64,000 nt of DNA from contig NW_026614284.1 of the NCBI RefSeq assembly GCF_026230105.1, positions 62,001-126,000 on the forward strand, written 5' to 3'. Positions 46,589-61,500 of this stretch are shown piece after piece. A program made the translations under genes and the position numbers. The DNA is from Diorhabda sublineata (lineage: Eukaryota; Arthropoda; Insecta; Coleoptera; Chrysomelidae). Below the pieces are notes generated by a model that saw nothing but the letters and a program-made list of their open reading frames with translations, searched no databases and was not told the origin of the DNA. How positions within the stretch are numbered: the stretch's first letter is position 1; each line of letters opens with the position of its first letter.

Positions 46589-49500
46589 TTCCTCATTTGA
46601 AGTCGTATTTCAACATTTCTCATATATTTGAATGAGTTTGCATCTAGCTTTGTCAGATATCGTCGATTTACATTCATTGAAGCCCATTGATGTCGATTCT
46701 CACTTTGTGTTGATTGAAAATTTTCAAAGTCTATCTTCCTCATTTGATGTCGAATTTCAACATGTCTCATATATTTGAATGAGTTTGCATCTAGCTTTGT
46801 CAGATATCGTCGATTTACATTCATTGAAGCCCATTGATGTCGATTCTCACTTTGTGTTGATTGAAAATTTTCAAAGTCTATCTTCCTCATTTGATGTCGA
46901 ATTTCAACATGTCTCATATATTTGAATGAGTTTGCATCTAGCTTTGTCAGATATCGTCGATTTACATTCATTGAAGCCCATTGATGTCGATTCTCACTTT
47001 GTGTTGATTGAAAATTTTCAAAGTCTATCTTCCTCATTTGATGTCGAATTTCAACATGTCTCATATATTTGAATGAGTTTGCATCTAGCTTTGTCAGATA
47101 TCGTTGATTTACATTCATTGAAGCCCATTGATGTCGATTCTCACTTTGTGTTGATTGAAAATTTTCAAAGTCTATCTTCCTCATTTGAAGTCGAATTTCA
47201 ACATTTCTCATATAATTGAATGAGTTTGCATATAACTTTGTCAGATATTGTCGATTTTCATTCATTGAAGCTCATTGAAGTCGATTCTCACTTTGTGTTG
47301 ATTGAAAATTTTCAAACTCTATCTTCCTCATTTGAAGTCGAATTTCAACATTTCTCATATATTTGAATGAGTTTGCATCTAACTTTGTCAGATATCGTCG
47401 ATTTACATTCATTGAAGCCCATTGAAGTCGATTCTCACTTTGTGTTGATTGAAAATTTTCAAAGTCTATCTTCCTCATTTGAAGTCGAATTTTAACATTT
47501 CTCATATATTTGAATGAGTTTGCATCTAACTTTGTCAGATATCGTCGATTTACATTCATTGAAGCCCATTGAAGTCGATTCTCACTTTGTGTTGATTGAA
47601 AATTTTCAAAGTCTATCTTCCTCATTTGAAGTCGAATTTCAACATTTCTCATATATTTGAATGAGTTTGCATCTAACTTTGTCAGATATCGTCGATTTAC
47701 ATTCATTGAAGCCCATTGATGTCGATTCTCACTTTGTGTTGATTGAAAATTTTCAAACTCTATCTTCCTCATTTGAAGTCGAATTTCAACATTTCTCATA
47801 TATTTGAATGAGTTTGCATCTAACTTTGTCAGATATCGTCGATTTACATTCATTGAAGCCCATTGAAGTCGATTCTCACTTTGTGTTGATTGAAAATTTT
47901 CAAAGTCTATCTTCCTCATTTGAAGTCGAATTTTAACATTTCTCATATAATTGAATGAGTTTGCATATATCTTTGTCAGATATTGTCGATTTTCATTCAT
48001 TGAAGCTCATTGAAGTCGATTCTCACTTTGTGTTGATTGAAAATTTTCAAAGTCTATCTTCCTCATTCGAAGTCGAATTTCAACATTTCTCATATATTTG
48101 AATGAGTTTGCATCTAACTTTGTTAGATATCGTCGATTTACATTCATTGAAGCAGATTAAAGTCGATTCTCACTTTGTGTTGATTGAAAATTTTCAAAGT
48201 CTATCTTCCTCATTTGAAGTCGAATTTCAACATTTCTCATATAATTGAATGAGTTTGCATCTAACTTTGTCAGATATCGTCGATTTACATTCATTGAAGC
48301 CCATTGAAGTCGATTCTAACTTTGTGTTGATTGAAAATTTTCAAAGTCTATCTTCCTCATTTGAAGTCGAATTTCAACATTTCTCATATATTTGAATGAG
48401 TTTGCATCTAGCTTTGTCAGATATCGTCGATTTACATTCATTGAAGCCCATTGAAGTCGATTCTCACTTTGTGTTGATTGAAAATTTTCAAAGTCTATCT
48501 TCCTCATTTGAAGTCGAATTTCAACATTTCTCATATAATTGAATGAGTTTGCATATAACTTTGTCAGATATCGTCGATTTACATTCATTGAAGCCCATTG
48601 AAGTCGATTCTCACTTTGTGTTGATTGAAAATTTTCAAAGTCTATCTTCCTCATGTGAAGTCGAATTTCAACATTTCTCATATATTTGAATGAGTTTGCA
48701 TCTAGCTTTGTCAGATATCGTCGATTTACATTCATTGAAGGCCATTGAGGTCGATTGTCACTTTGTGTTGATTGAAAATTTTCAAAGTCTATCTTCCTCA
48801 TTTGAAGTCGAATTTCAACATTTCTCATATATTTGAATGAGTTTGCATCTAAGTTTGTCAGATATCGTCGATTTACATTCATTGAAGCCCATTGAAGTCG
48901 ATTCTAACTTTGTGTTGATTGAAAATTTTCAAAGTCTATCTTCCTCATTTGAAGTCGTATTTCAACATTTCTCATATATTTGAATGAGTTTGCATCTAGC
49001 TTTGTCAGATATCGTCGATTTACATTCATTGAAGCCCATTGATGTCGATTCTCACTTTGTGTTGATTGAAAATTTTCAAAGTCTATCTTCCTCATTTGAT
49101 GTCGAATTTCAACATGTCTCATATATTTGAATGAGTTTGCATCTAGCTTTGTCAGATATCGTCAATTTACATTCATTGAAGCCCATTGATGTCGATTCTC
49201 ACTTTGTGTTGATTGAAAATTTTCAAAGTCTATCTTCCTCATTTGATGTCGAATTTCAACATGTCTCATATATTTGAATGAGTTTGCATCTAGCTTTGTC
49301 AGATATCGTCGATTTACATTCATTGAAGCCCATTGATGTCGATTCTCACTTTGTGTTGATTGAAAATTTTCAAAGTCTATCTTCCTCATTTGATGTCGAA
49401 TTTCAACATGTCTCATATATTTGAATGAGTTTGCATCTAGCTTTGTCAGATATCGTTGATTTACATTCATTGAAGCCCATTGATGTCGATTCTCACTTTG

Positions 49501-52500
49501 TGTTGATTGAAAATTTTCAAAGTCTATCTTCCTCATTTGAAGTCGAATTTCAACATTTCTCATATAATTGAATGAGTTTGCATATAACTTTGTCAGATAT
49601 TGTCGATTTTCATTCATTGAATCTCATTGAAGTCGATTCTCACTTTGTGTTGATTGAAAATTTTCAAAGTCTATCTTCCTCATTCGAAGTCGAATTTCAA
49701 CATTTCTCATATATTTGAATGAGTTTGCATATATCTTTGTCAGATATTGTCGATTTTCATTCATTGAAGCAGATTAAAGTCGATTCTCACTTTGTGTTGA
49801 TTGAAAATTTTCAAAGTCTATCTTCCTCATTTGAAGTCGAATTTCAACATTTCTCATATAATTGAATGAGTTTGCATATAACTTGTAAGATATCGTCGAT
49901 TTACATTCATTGAAGGCCATTGAGGTCGATTGTCACTTTGTGTTGATTGAAAATTTTCAAAGTCTATCGTCCTCATTTGAAGTCGAATTTTAACATTTCT
50001 CATATATTTGAATGAGTTTGCATCTAACTTTGTCAGATATCGTCGATTTACATTCATTGAAGCCCATTGATGTCGATTCTCACTTTGTGTTGATTGAAAA
50101 TTTTCAAAGTCTATCTTCCTCATTTGAAGTCGAATTTTAACATTTCTCATATATTTGAATGAGTTTGCATCTAACTTTGTCAGATATCGTCGATTTACAT
50201 TCATTGAAGCCCATTGAAGTCGATTCTCACTTTGTGTTGATTGAAAATTTTCAAAGTCTATCTTCCTCATTCGAAGTCGAATTTCAACATTTCTCATATA
50301 TTTGAATGAGTTTGCATCTAACTTTGTCAGATATCGTCGATTACATTCATTGAAGCCCATTGAAGTCGATTCTCACTTTGTGTTGATTGAAAATTTTCAA
50401 AGTCTATCTTCCTCATTTGAAGTCGAATTTCAACATTTCTCAAATATTTGAATGAGTTTGCATCTAACTTTGTCAGATATCGTCGATTTACATTCATTGA
50501 AGCCCATTGAAGTCGATTCTCACTTTGTGTTGATTGAAAATTTTCAAAGTCTATCTTCCTCATTCGAAGTCGAATTTCAACATTTCTCATATATTTGAAT
50601 GAGTTTGCATCTAACTTTGTCAGATATCGTCGATTACATTCATTGAAGCCCATTGAAGTCGATTCTAACTTTGTGTTGATTGAAAATTTTCAAAGTCTAT
50701 CTTCCTCATTTGAAGTCGTATTTCAACATTTCTCATATATGTGAATGAGTTTGCATCTAGCTTTGTCAGATATCGTCGATTTACATTCATTGAAGCCCAT
50801 TGAAGTCGATTCTCACTTTGTGTTGATTGAAAATTTTCAAAGTCTATCTTCCTCATTTGATGTCGAATTTCAACATGTCTCATATATTTGAATGAGTTTG
50901 CATCTAGCTTTGTCAGATATCGTCGATTTACATTCATTGAAGCCCATTGATGTCGATTCTCACTTTGTGTTGATAGAAAATTTTCAAAGTCTATCTTCCT
51001 CATTTGATGTCGAATTTCAACATGTCTCATATATTTGAATGAGTTTGCATCTAGCTTTGTCAGATATCGTCGATTTACATTCATTGAAGCCCATTGATGT
51101 CGATTCTCACTTTGTGTTGATAGAAAATTTTCAAAGTCTATCTTCCTCATTTGATGTCGAATTTCAACATGTCTCATATATTTGAATGAGTTTGCATCTA
51201 GCTTTGTCAGATATCGTCGATTTACATTCATTGGAGCCCATTGATGTCGATTCTCACTTTGTGTTGATTGAAAATTTTCAAAGTCTATCTTCCTCATTTG
51301 AAGTCGAATTTCAACATTTCTCATATAATTGAATGAGTTTGCATATAACTTTGTCAGATATTGTCGATTTACATTCATTGAAGCCCATTGAAGTCGATTC
51401 TCACTTTGTGTTGATTGAAAATTTTCAAAGTCTATCTTCCTCATTTGAAGTCGAATTTCAACATTTCTCATATATTTGAATGAGTTTGCATCTAGCTTTG
51501 TCAGATATCGTCGATTTACATTCATTGAAGCCCATTGATGTCGATTCTCACTTTGTGTTGATTGAAAATTTTCAAAGTCTATCTTCCACATTTGAAGTCG
51601 AATTTCAACATTTCTCATATAATTGAATGAGTTTGCATCTAGCTTTGTCAGATATCGTCGATTTTCATTCATTGAAGCTCATTGAAGTCGATTCTCACTT
51701 TGTGTTGATTGAAAATTTTCAAATTCTATCTTCCTCATTCGAAGTCGAATTTCAACATTTCTCATATATTTGAATGAGTTTGCATCTAACTTTGTCAGAT
51801 ATCGTCGATTTACATTCATTGAAGGCCATTGAGGTCGATTGTCACTTTGTGTTGATTGAAAATTTTCAAAGTCTATCTTCCTCATTTGAAGTCGAATTTC
51901 AACATTTCTCATATATTTGAATGAGTTTGCATCTAACTTTGTCAGATATCGTCGATTTACATTCATTGAAGCCCATTGAAGTCGATTCTCACTTTGTGTT
52001 GATTGAAAATTTTCAAAGTCTATCTTCCTCATTTGAAGTCGAATTTCAACATTTCTCATATAATTGAATGAGTTTGCATATAACTTTGTCAGATATTGTC
52101 GATTTACATTCATTGAAGCCCATTGAAGTCGATTCTCACTTTGTGTTGATTGAAAATTTTCAAAGTCTATCTTCCTCATTTGAAGTCGAATTTCAACATT
52201 TCTCATATATTTGAATGAGTTTGCATCTAACTTTATCAGATATCGTCGATTTACATTCATTGAAGCCCATTGAAGTCGATTCTCACTTTGTGTTGATTGA
52301 AAATTTTCAAAGTCTATCTTCCTCATTTGAAGTCGAATTTCAACATTTCTCATATATTTGAATGAGTTTGCATCTAACTTTGTCAGATATCGTCGATTTA
52401 TATTCATTGAAGCCCATTGATATCGATTCTCACTTTGTGTTGATTGAAAATTTTCAAAGTCTATCTTCCTCATTTGAAGTCGAATTTCAACATTTCTCAT

Positions 52501-55500
52501 ATATTTGAATGAGTTTGCATCTAACTTTGTCAGATATCGTCGATTTACATTCATTGAAGCCCATTGAAGTCGATTCTCACTTTGTGTTGATTGAAAATTT
52601 TCAAAGTCTATCTTCCTCATTTGAAGTCGAATTTTAACATTTCTCATATATTTGAATGAGTTTGCATCTAACTTTGTCAGATATCGTCGATTTACATTCA
52701 TTGAAGCCCATTGAAGTCGATTCTCACTTTGTGTTGATTGAAAATTTTCAAAGTCTATCTTCCTCATTCGAAGTCGAATTTCAACATTTCTCATATATTT
52801 GAATGAGTTTGCATCTAACTTTGTCAGATATCGTCGATTACATTCATTGAAGCCCATTGAAGTCGATTCTCACTTTGTGTTGATTGAAAATTTTCAAAGT
52901 CTATCTTCCTCATTTGAAGTCGTATTTCAACATTTCTCATATATGTGAATGAGTTTGCATCTAGCTTTGTCAGATATCGTCGATTTACATTCATTGAAGC
53001 CCATTGAAGTCGATTCTCACTTTGTGTTGATTGAAAATTTTCAAAGTCTATCTTCCTCATTTGATGTCGAATTTCAACATGTCTCATATATTTGAATGAG
53101 TTTGCATCTAGCTTTGTCAGATATCGTCGATTTACATTCATTGAAGCCCATTGATGTCGATTCTCACTTTGTGTTGATAGAAAATTTTCAAAGTCTATCT
53201 TCCTCATTTGAAGTCGAATTTCAACATGTCTCATATATTTGAATGAGTTTGCATCTAGCTTTGTCAGATATCGTCGATTTACATTCATTGGAGCCCATTG
53301 ATGTCGATTCTCACTTTGTGTTGATTGAAAATTTTCAAAGTCTATCTTCCTCATTTGAAGTCGAATTTCAACATTTCTCATATAATTGAATGAGTTTGCA
53401 TATAACTTTGTCAGATATTGTCGATTTACATTCATTGAAGCCCATTGAAGTCGATTCTCACTTTGTGTTGATTGAAAATTTTCAAAGTCTATCTTCCTCA
53501 TTTGAAGTCGAATTTCAACATTTCTCATATATTTGAATGAGTTTGCATCTAGCTTTGTCAGATATCGTCGATTTACATTCATTGAAGCCCATTGATGTCG
53601 ATTCTCACTTTGTGTTGATTGAAAATTTTCAAAGTCTATCTTCCACATTTGAAGTCGAATTTCAACATTTCTCATATAATTGAATGAGTTTGCATCTAGC
53701 TTTGTCAGATATCGTCGATTTTCATTCATTGAAGCTCATTGAAGTCGATTCTCACTTTGTGTTGATTGAAAATTTTCAAAGTCTATCTTCCTCATTCGAA
53801 GTCGAATTTCAACATTTCTCATATATTTGAATGAGTTTGCATCTAACTTTGTAAGATATCGTCGATTTACATTCATTGAAGGCCATTGAGGTCGATTGTC
53901 ACTTTGTGTTGATAGAAAATTTTCAAAGTCTATCTTCCTCATTTGAAGTCGAATTTCAACATGTCTCATATATTTGAATGAGTTTGCATCTAGCTTTGTC
54001 AGATATCGTCGATTTACATTCATTGGAGCCCATTGATGTCGATTCTCACTTTGTGTTGATTGAAAATTTTCAAAGTCTATCTTCCTCATTTGAAGTCGAA
54101 TTTCAACATTTCTCATATAATTGAATGAGTTTGCATATAACTTTGTCAGATATTGTCGATTTACATTCATTGAAGCCCATTGAAGTCGATTCTCACTTTG
54201 TGTTGATTGAAAATTTTCAAAGTCTATCTTCCTCATTTGATGTCGAATTTCAACATGTCTCATATATTTGAATGAGTTTGCATCTAGCTTTGTCAGATAT
54301 CGTCGATTTACATTCATTGAAGCCCATTGATGTCGATTCTCACTTTGTGTTGATAGAAAATTTTCAAAGTCTATCTTCCTCATTTGAAGTCGAATTTCAA
54401 CATGTCTCATATATTTGAATGAGTTTGCATCTAGCTTTGTCAGATATCGTCGATTTACATTCATTGGAGCCCATTGATGTCGATTCTCACTTTGTGTTGA
54501 TTGAAAATTTTCAAAGTCTATCTTCCTCATTTGAAGTCGAATTTCAACATTTCTCATATAATTGAATGAGTTTGCATATAACTTTGTCAGATATTGTCGA
54601 TTTACATTCATTGAAGCCCATTGAAGTCGATTCTCACTTTGTGTTGATTGAAAATTTTCAAAGTCTATCTTCCTCATTTGAAGTCGAATTTCAACATTTC
54701 TCATATATTTGAATGAGTTTGCATCTAGCTTTGTCAGATATCGTCGATTTACATTCATTGAAGCCCATTGATGTCGATTCTCACTTTGTGTTGATTGAAA
54801 ATTTTCAAAGTCTATCTTCCACATTTGAAGTCGAATTTCAACATTTCTCATATAATTGAATGAGTTTGCATCTAGCTTTGTCAGATATCGTCGATTTTCA
54901 TTCATTGAAGCTCATTGAAGTCGATTCTCACTTTGTGTTGATTGAAAATTTTCAAAGTCTATCTTCCTCATTCGAAGTCGAATTTCAACATTTCTCATAT
55001 ATTTGAATGAGTTTGCATCTAACTTTGTAAGATATCGTCGATTTACATTCATTGAAGGCCATTGAGGTCGATTGTCACTTTGTGTTGATTGAAAATTTTC
55101 AAAGTCTATCTTCCTCATTTGAAGTCGAATTTCAACATTTCTCATATATTTGAATGAGTTTGCATCTAACTTTGTCAGATATCGTCGATTTACATTCATT
55201 GAAGCCCATTGAAGTCGATTCTCACTTTGTGTTGATTGAAAATTTTCAAAGTCTATCTTCCTCATTTGAAGTCGAATTTCAACATTTCTCATATAATTGA
55301 ATGAGTTTGCATATAACTTTGTCAGATATTGTCGATTTACATTCATTGAAGCCCATTGAAGTCGATTCTCACTTTGAGTTGATTGAAAATTTTCAAAGTC
55401 TATCTTCCTCATTTGAAGTCGAATTTCAACATTTCTCATATATTTGAATGAGTTTGCATCTAACTTTGTCAGATATCGTCGATTTACATTCATTGAAGCC

Positions 55501-58500
55501 CATTGAAGTCGATTCTCACTTTGTGTTGATTGAAAATTTTCAAAGTCTATCTTCCTCATTTGAAGTCGAATTTCAACATTTCTCATATATTTGAATGAGT
55601 TTGCATCTAACTTTGTCAGATATCGTCGATTTATATTCATTGAAGCCCATTGATATCGATTCTCACTTTGTGTTGATTGAAAATTTTCAAAGTCTATCTT
55701 CCTCATTTGAAGTCGAATTTCAACATTTCTCATATATTTGAATGAGTTTGCATCTAACTTTGTCAGATATCGTCGATTTACATTCATTGAAGCCCATTGA
55801 AGTCGATTCTCACTTTGTGTTGATTGAAAATTTTCAAAGTCTATCTTCCTCATTTGAAGTCGAATTTTAACATTTCTCATATATTTGAATGAGTTTGCAT
55901 CTAACTTTGTCAGATATCGTCGATTTACATTCATTGAAGCCCATTGAAGTCGATTCTCACTTTGTGTTGATTGAAAATTTTCAAAGTCTATCTTCCTCAT
56001 TCGAAGTCGAATTTCAACATTTCTCATATATTTGAATGAGTTTGCATCTAACTTTGTCAGATATCGTCGATTACATTCATTGAAGCCCATTGAAGTCGAT
56101 TCTCACTTTGTGTTGATTGAAAATTTTCAAAGTCTATCTTCCTCATTTGAAGTCGTATTTCAACATTTCTCATATATGTGAATGAGTTTGCATCTAGCTT
56201 TGTCAGATATCGTCGATTTACATTCATTGAAGCCCATTGAAGTCGATTCTCACTTTGTGTTGATTGAAAATTTTCAAAGTCTATCTTCCTCATTTGATGT
56301 CGAATTTCAACATGTCTCATATATTTGAATGAGTTTGCATCTAGCTTTGTCAGATATCGTCGATTTACATTCATTGAAGCCCATTGATGTCGATTCTCAC
56401 TTTGTGTTGATAGAAAATTTTCAAAGTCTATCTTCCTCATTTGAAGTCGAATTTCAACATGTCTCATATATTTGAATGAGTTTGCATCTAGCTTTGTCAG
56501 ATATCGTCGATTTACATTCATTGGAGCCCATTGATGTCGATTCTCACTTTGTGTTGATTGAAAATTTTCAAAGTCTATCTTCCTCATTTGAAGTCGAATT
56601 TCAACATTTCTCATATAATTGAATGAGTTTGCATATAACTTTGTCAGATATTGTCGATTTACATTCATTGAAGCCCATTGAAGTCGATTCTCACTTTGTG
56701 TTGATTGAAAATTTTCAAAGTCTATCTTCCTCATTTGAAGTCGAATTTCAACATTTCTCATATATTTGAATGAGTTTGCATCTAGCTTTGTCAGATATCG
56801 TCGATTTACATTCATTGAAGCCCATTGATGTCGATTCTCACTTTGTGTTGATTGAAAATTTTCAAAGTCTATCTTCCACATTTGAAGTCGAATTTCAACA
56901 TTTCTCATATAATTGAATGAGTTTGCATCTAGCTTTGTCAGATATCGTCGATTTTCATTCATTGAAGCTCATTGAAGTCGATTCTCACTTTGTGTTGATT
57001 GAAAATTTTCAAAGTCTATCTTCCTCATTCGAAGTCGAATTTCAACATTTCTCATATATTTGAATGAGTTTGCATCTAACTTTGTAAGATATCGTCGATT
57101 TACATTCATTGAAGGCCATTGAGGTCGATTGTCACTTTGTGTTGATTGAAAATTTTCAAAGTCTATCTTCCTCATTTGAAGTCGAATTTCAACATTTCTC
57201 ATATATTTGAATGAGTTTGCATCTAACTTTGTCAGATATCGTCGATTTACATTCATTGAAGCCCATTGAAGTCGATTCTCACTTTGTGTTGATTGAAAAT
57301 TTTCAAAGTCTATCTTCCTCATTTGAAGTCGAATTTCAACATTTCTCATATAATTGAATGAGTTTGCATATAACTTTGTCAGATATTGTCGATTTACATT
57401 CATTGAAGCCCATTGAAGTCGATTCTCACTTTGAGTTGATTGAAAATTTTCAAAGTCTATCTTCCTCATTTGAAGTCGAATTTCAACATTTCTCATATAT
57501 TTGAATGAGTTTGCATCTAACTTTGTCAGATATCGTCGATTTACATTCATTGAAGCCCATTGAAGTCGATTCTCACTTTGTGTTGATTGAAAATTTTCAA
57601 AGTCTATCTTCCTCATTTGAAGTCGAATTTCAACATTTCTCATATATTTGAATGAGTTTGCATCTAACTTTGTCAGATATCGTCGATTTACATTCATTGA
57701 AGCCCATTGATATCGATTCTCACTTTGTGTTGATTGAAAATTTTCAAAGTCTATCTTCCTCATTTGAAGTCGAATTTCAACATTTCTCATATATTTGAAT
57801 GAGTTTGCATCTAACTTTGTCAGATATCGTCGATTTACATTCATTGAAGCCCATTGAAGTCGATTCTCACTTTGTGTTGATTGAAAATTTTCAAAGTCTA
57901 TCTTCCTCATTTGAAGTCGAATTTTAACATTTCTCATATATTTGAATGAGTTTGCATCTAACTTTGTCAGATATCGTCGATTTACATTCATTGAAGCCCA
58001 TTGAAGTCGATTCTCACTTTGTGTTGATTGAAAATTTTCAAAGTCTATCTTCCTCATTCGAAGTCGAATTTCAACATTTCTCATATATTTGAATGAGTTT
58101 GCATCTAACTTTGTCAGATATCGTCGATTACATTCATTGAAGCCCATTGAAGTCGATTCTCACTTTGTGTTGATTGAAAATTTTCAAAGTCTATCTTCCT
58201 CATTTGAAGTCGAATTTCAACATTTCTCATATATTTGAATGAGTTTGCATCTAACTTTGTCAGATATCGTCGATTTACATTCATTGAAGCCCATTGAAGT
58301 CGATTCTCACTTTGTGTTGATTGAAAATTTTCAAAGTCTATCTTCCTCATTTGATGTCGAATTTCAACATGTCTCATATATTTGAATGAGTTTGCATCTA
58401 GCTTTGTCAGATATCGTCGATTTACATTCATTGAAGCCCATTGATGTCGATTCTCACTTTGTGTTGATAGAAAATTTTCAAAGTCTATCTTCCTCATTTG

Positions 58501-61500
58501 ATGTCGAATTTCAACATGTCTCATATATTTGAATGAGTTTGCATCTAGCTTTGTCAGATATCGTCGATTTACATTCATTGAAGCCCATTGATGTCGATTC
58601 TCACTTTGTGTTGATTGAAAATTTTCAAAGTCTATCTTCCTCATTTGATGTCGAATTTCAACATGTCTCATATATTTGAATGAGTTTGCATCTAGCTTTG
58701 TCAGATATCGTCGATTTACATTCATTGAAGCCCATTGATGTCGATTCTCACTTTGTGTTGATTGAAAATTTTCAAAGTCTATCTTCCTCATTTGAAGTCG
58801 AATTTCAACATTTCTCATATAATTGAATGAGTTTGCATATAACTTTGTCAGATATTGTCGATTTTCATTCATTGAAGCTCATTGAAGTCGATTCTCACTT
58901 TGTGTTGATTGAAAATTTTCAAAGTCTATCTTCCTCATTCGAAGTCGAATTTCAACATTTCTCATATATTTCAATGAGTTTGCATCTAACTTTGTCAGAT
59001 ATCGTCGATTTACATTCATTGAAGCCCATTGAAGTCGATTCTCACTTTGTGTTGATTGAAAATTTTCAAAGTCTATCTTCCTCATTTGAAGTCGAATTTC
59101 AACATTTCTCATATATTTCAATGAGTTTGCATCTAACTTTGTTAGATATCGTCGATTTACATTCATTGAAGCAGATTAAAGTCGATTCTCACTTTGTGTT
59201 GATTGAAAATTTTCAAAGTCTATCTTCCTCATTTGAAGTCGAATTTCAACATTTCTCATATAATTGAATGAGTTTGCATATAACTTTGTAAGATATCGTC
59301 GATTTACATTCATTGAAGCCCATTGATGTCGATTGTCACTTTGTGTTGATTGAAAATTTTCAAAGTCTATCGTCCTCATTTGAAGTCGAATTTTAACATT
59401 TCTCATATATTTGAATGAGTTTGCATCTAACTTTGTCAGATATCGTCGATTTACATTCATTGAAGCCCATTGAAGTCGATTCTCACTTTGTGTTGATTGA
59501 AAATTTTCAAAGTCTATCTTCCTCATTTGAAGTCGAATTTCAACATTTCTCATATATTTGAATGAGTTTGCATCTAACTTTGTCAGATATCGTCGATTTA
59601 CATTCATTGAAGCCCATTGATGTCGATTCTCACTTTGTGTTGATTGAAAATTTTCAAAGTCTATCTTCCTCATTTGAAGTCGAATTTCAACATTTCTCAT
59701 ATATTTGAATGAGTTTGCATCTAACTTTGTCAGATATCGTCGATTTACATTCATTGAAGCCCATTGAAGTCGATTCTCACTTTGTGTTGATTGAAAATTT
59801 TCAAAGTCTATCTTCCTCATTTGAAGTCGAATTTTAACATTTCTCATATATTTGAATGAGTTTGCATCTAACTTTGTCAGATATCGTCGATTTACATTCA
59901 TTGAAGCCCATTGAAGTCGATTCTCACTTTGTGTTGATTGAAAATTTTCAAAGTCTATCTTCCTCATTCGAAGTCGAATTTCAACATTTCTCATATATTT
60001 GAATGAGTTTGCATCTAACTTTGTCAGATATCGTCGATTACATTCATTGAAGCCCATTGAAGTCGATTCTCACTTTGTGTTGATTGAAAATTTTCAAAGT
60101 CTATCTTCCTCATTTGAAGTCGAATTTCAACATTTCTCAAATATTTGAATGAGTTTGCATCTAACTTTGTCAGATATCGTCGATTTACATTCATTGAAGC
60201 CCATTGAAGTCGATTCTAACTTTGTGTTGATTGAAAATTTTCAAAGTCTATCTTCCTCATTTGAAGTCGTATTTCAACATTTCTCATATATGTGAATGAG
60301 TTTGCATCTAGCTTTGTCAGATATCGTCGATTTACATTCATTGAAGCCCATTGAAGTCGATTCTCACTTTGTGTTGATTGAAAATTTTCAAAGTCTATCT
60401 TCCTCATTTGATGTCGAATTTCAACATTTCTCATATATTTGAATGAGTTTGCATCTAACTTTGTAAGATATCGTCGATTTACATTCATTGAAGGCCATTG
60501 AGGTCGATTGTCACTTTGTGTTGATTGAAAATTTTCAAAGTCTATCTTCCTCATTTGAAGTCGAATTTCAACATTTCTCATATATTTGAATGAGTTTGCA
60601 TCTAACTTTGTCAGATATCGTCGATTTACATTCATTGAAGCCCATTGAAGTCGATTCTCACTTTGTGTTGATTGAAAATTTTCAAAGTCTATCTTCCTCA
60701 TTTGAAGTCGAATTTCAACATTTCTCATATAATTGAATGAGTTTGCATATAACTTTGTCAGATATTGTCGATTTACATTCATTGAAGCCCATTGAAGTCG
60801 ATTCTCACTTTGTGTTGATTGAAAATTTTCAAAGTCTATCTTCCTCATTTGAAGTCGAATTTCAACATTTCTCATATATTTGAATGAGTTTGCATCTAAC
60901 TTTGTCAGATATCGTCGATTTACATTCATTGAAGCCCATTGAAGTCGATTCTCACTTTGTGTTGATTGAAAATTTTCAAAGTCTATCTTCCTCATTTGAA
61001 GTCGAATTTCAACATTTCTCATATATTTGAATGAGTTTGCATCTAACTTTGTCAGATATCGTCGATTTACATTCATTGAAGCCCATTGAAGTCGATTCTC
61101 ACTTTGTGTTGATTGAAAATTTTCAAAGTCTATCTTCCTCATTTGAAGTCGAATTTCAACATTTCTCAAATATTTGATTGAGTTTGCATCTAACTTTGTC
61201 AGATATCGTCGATTTACATTCATTGAAGCCCATTGAAGTCGATTCTAACTTTGTGTTGATTGAAAATTTTCAAAGTCTATCTTCCTCATTTGAAGTCGTA
61301 TTTCAACATTTCTCATATATGTGAATGAGTTTGCATCTAGCTTTGTCAGATATCGTCGATTTACATTCATTGAAGCCCATTGAAGTCGATTCTAACTTTG
61401 TGTTGATTGAAAATTTTCAAAGTCTATCTTCCTCATTTGAAGTCGAATTTCAACATTTCTCATATAATTGAATGAGTTTGCATATAACTTTGTAAGATAT

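Noticed and set aside
58827..59267. Plus-strand open frame in the satellite
   Set aside because: It is open only because two monomers carry TTTCAATGAG in place of TTTGAATGAG, removing a stop; it is a local accident of satellite variation.
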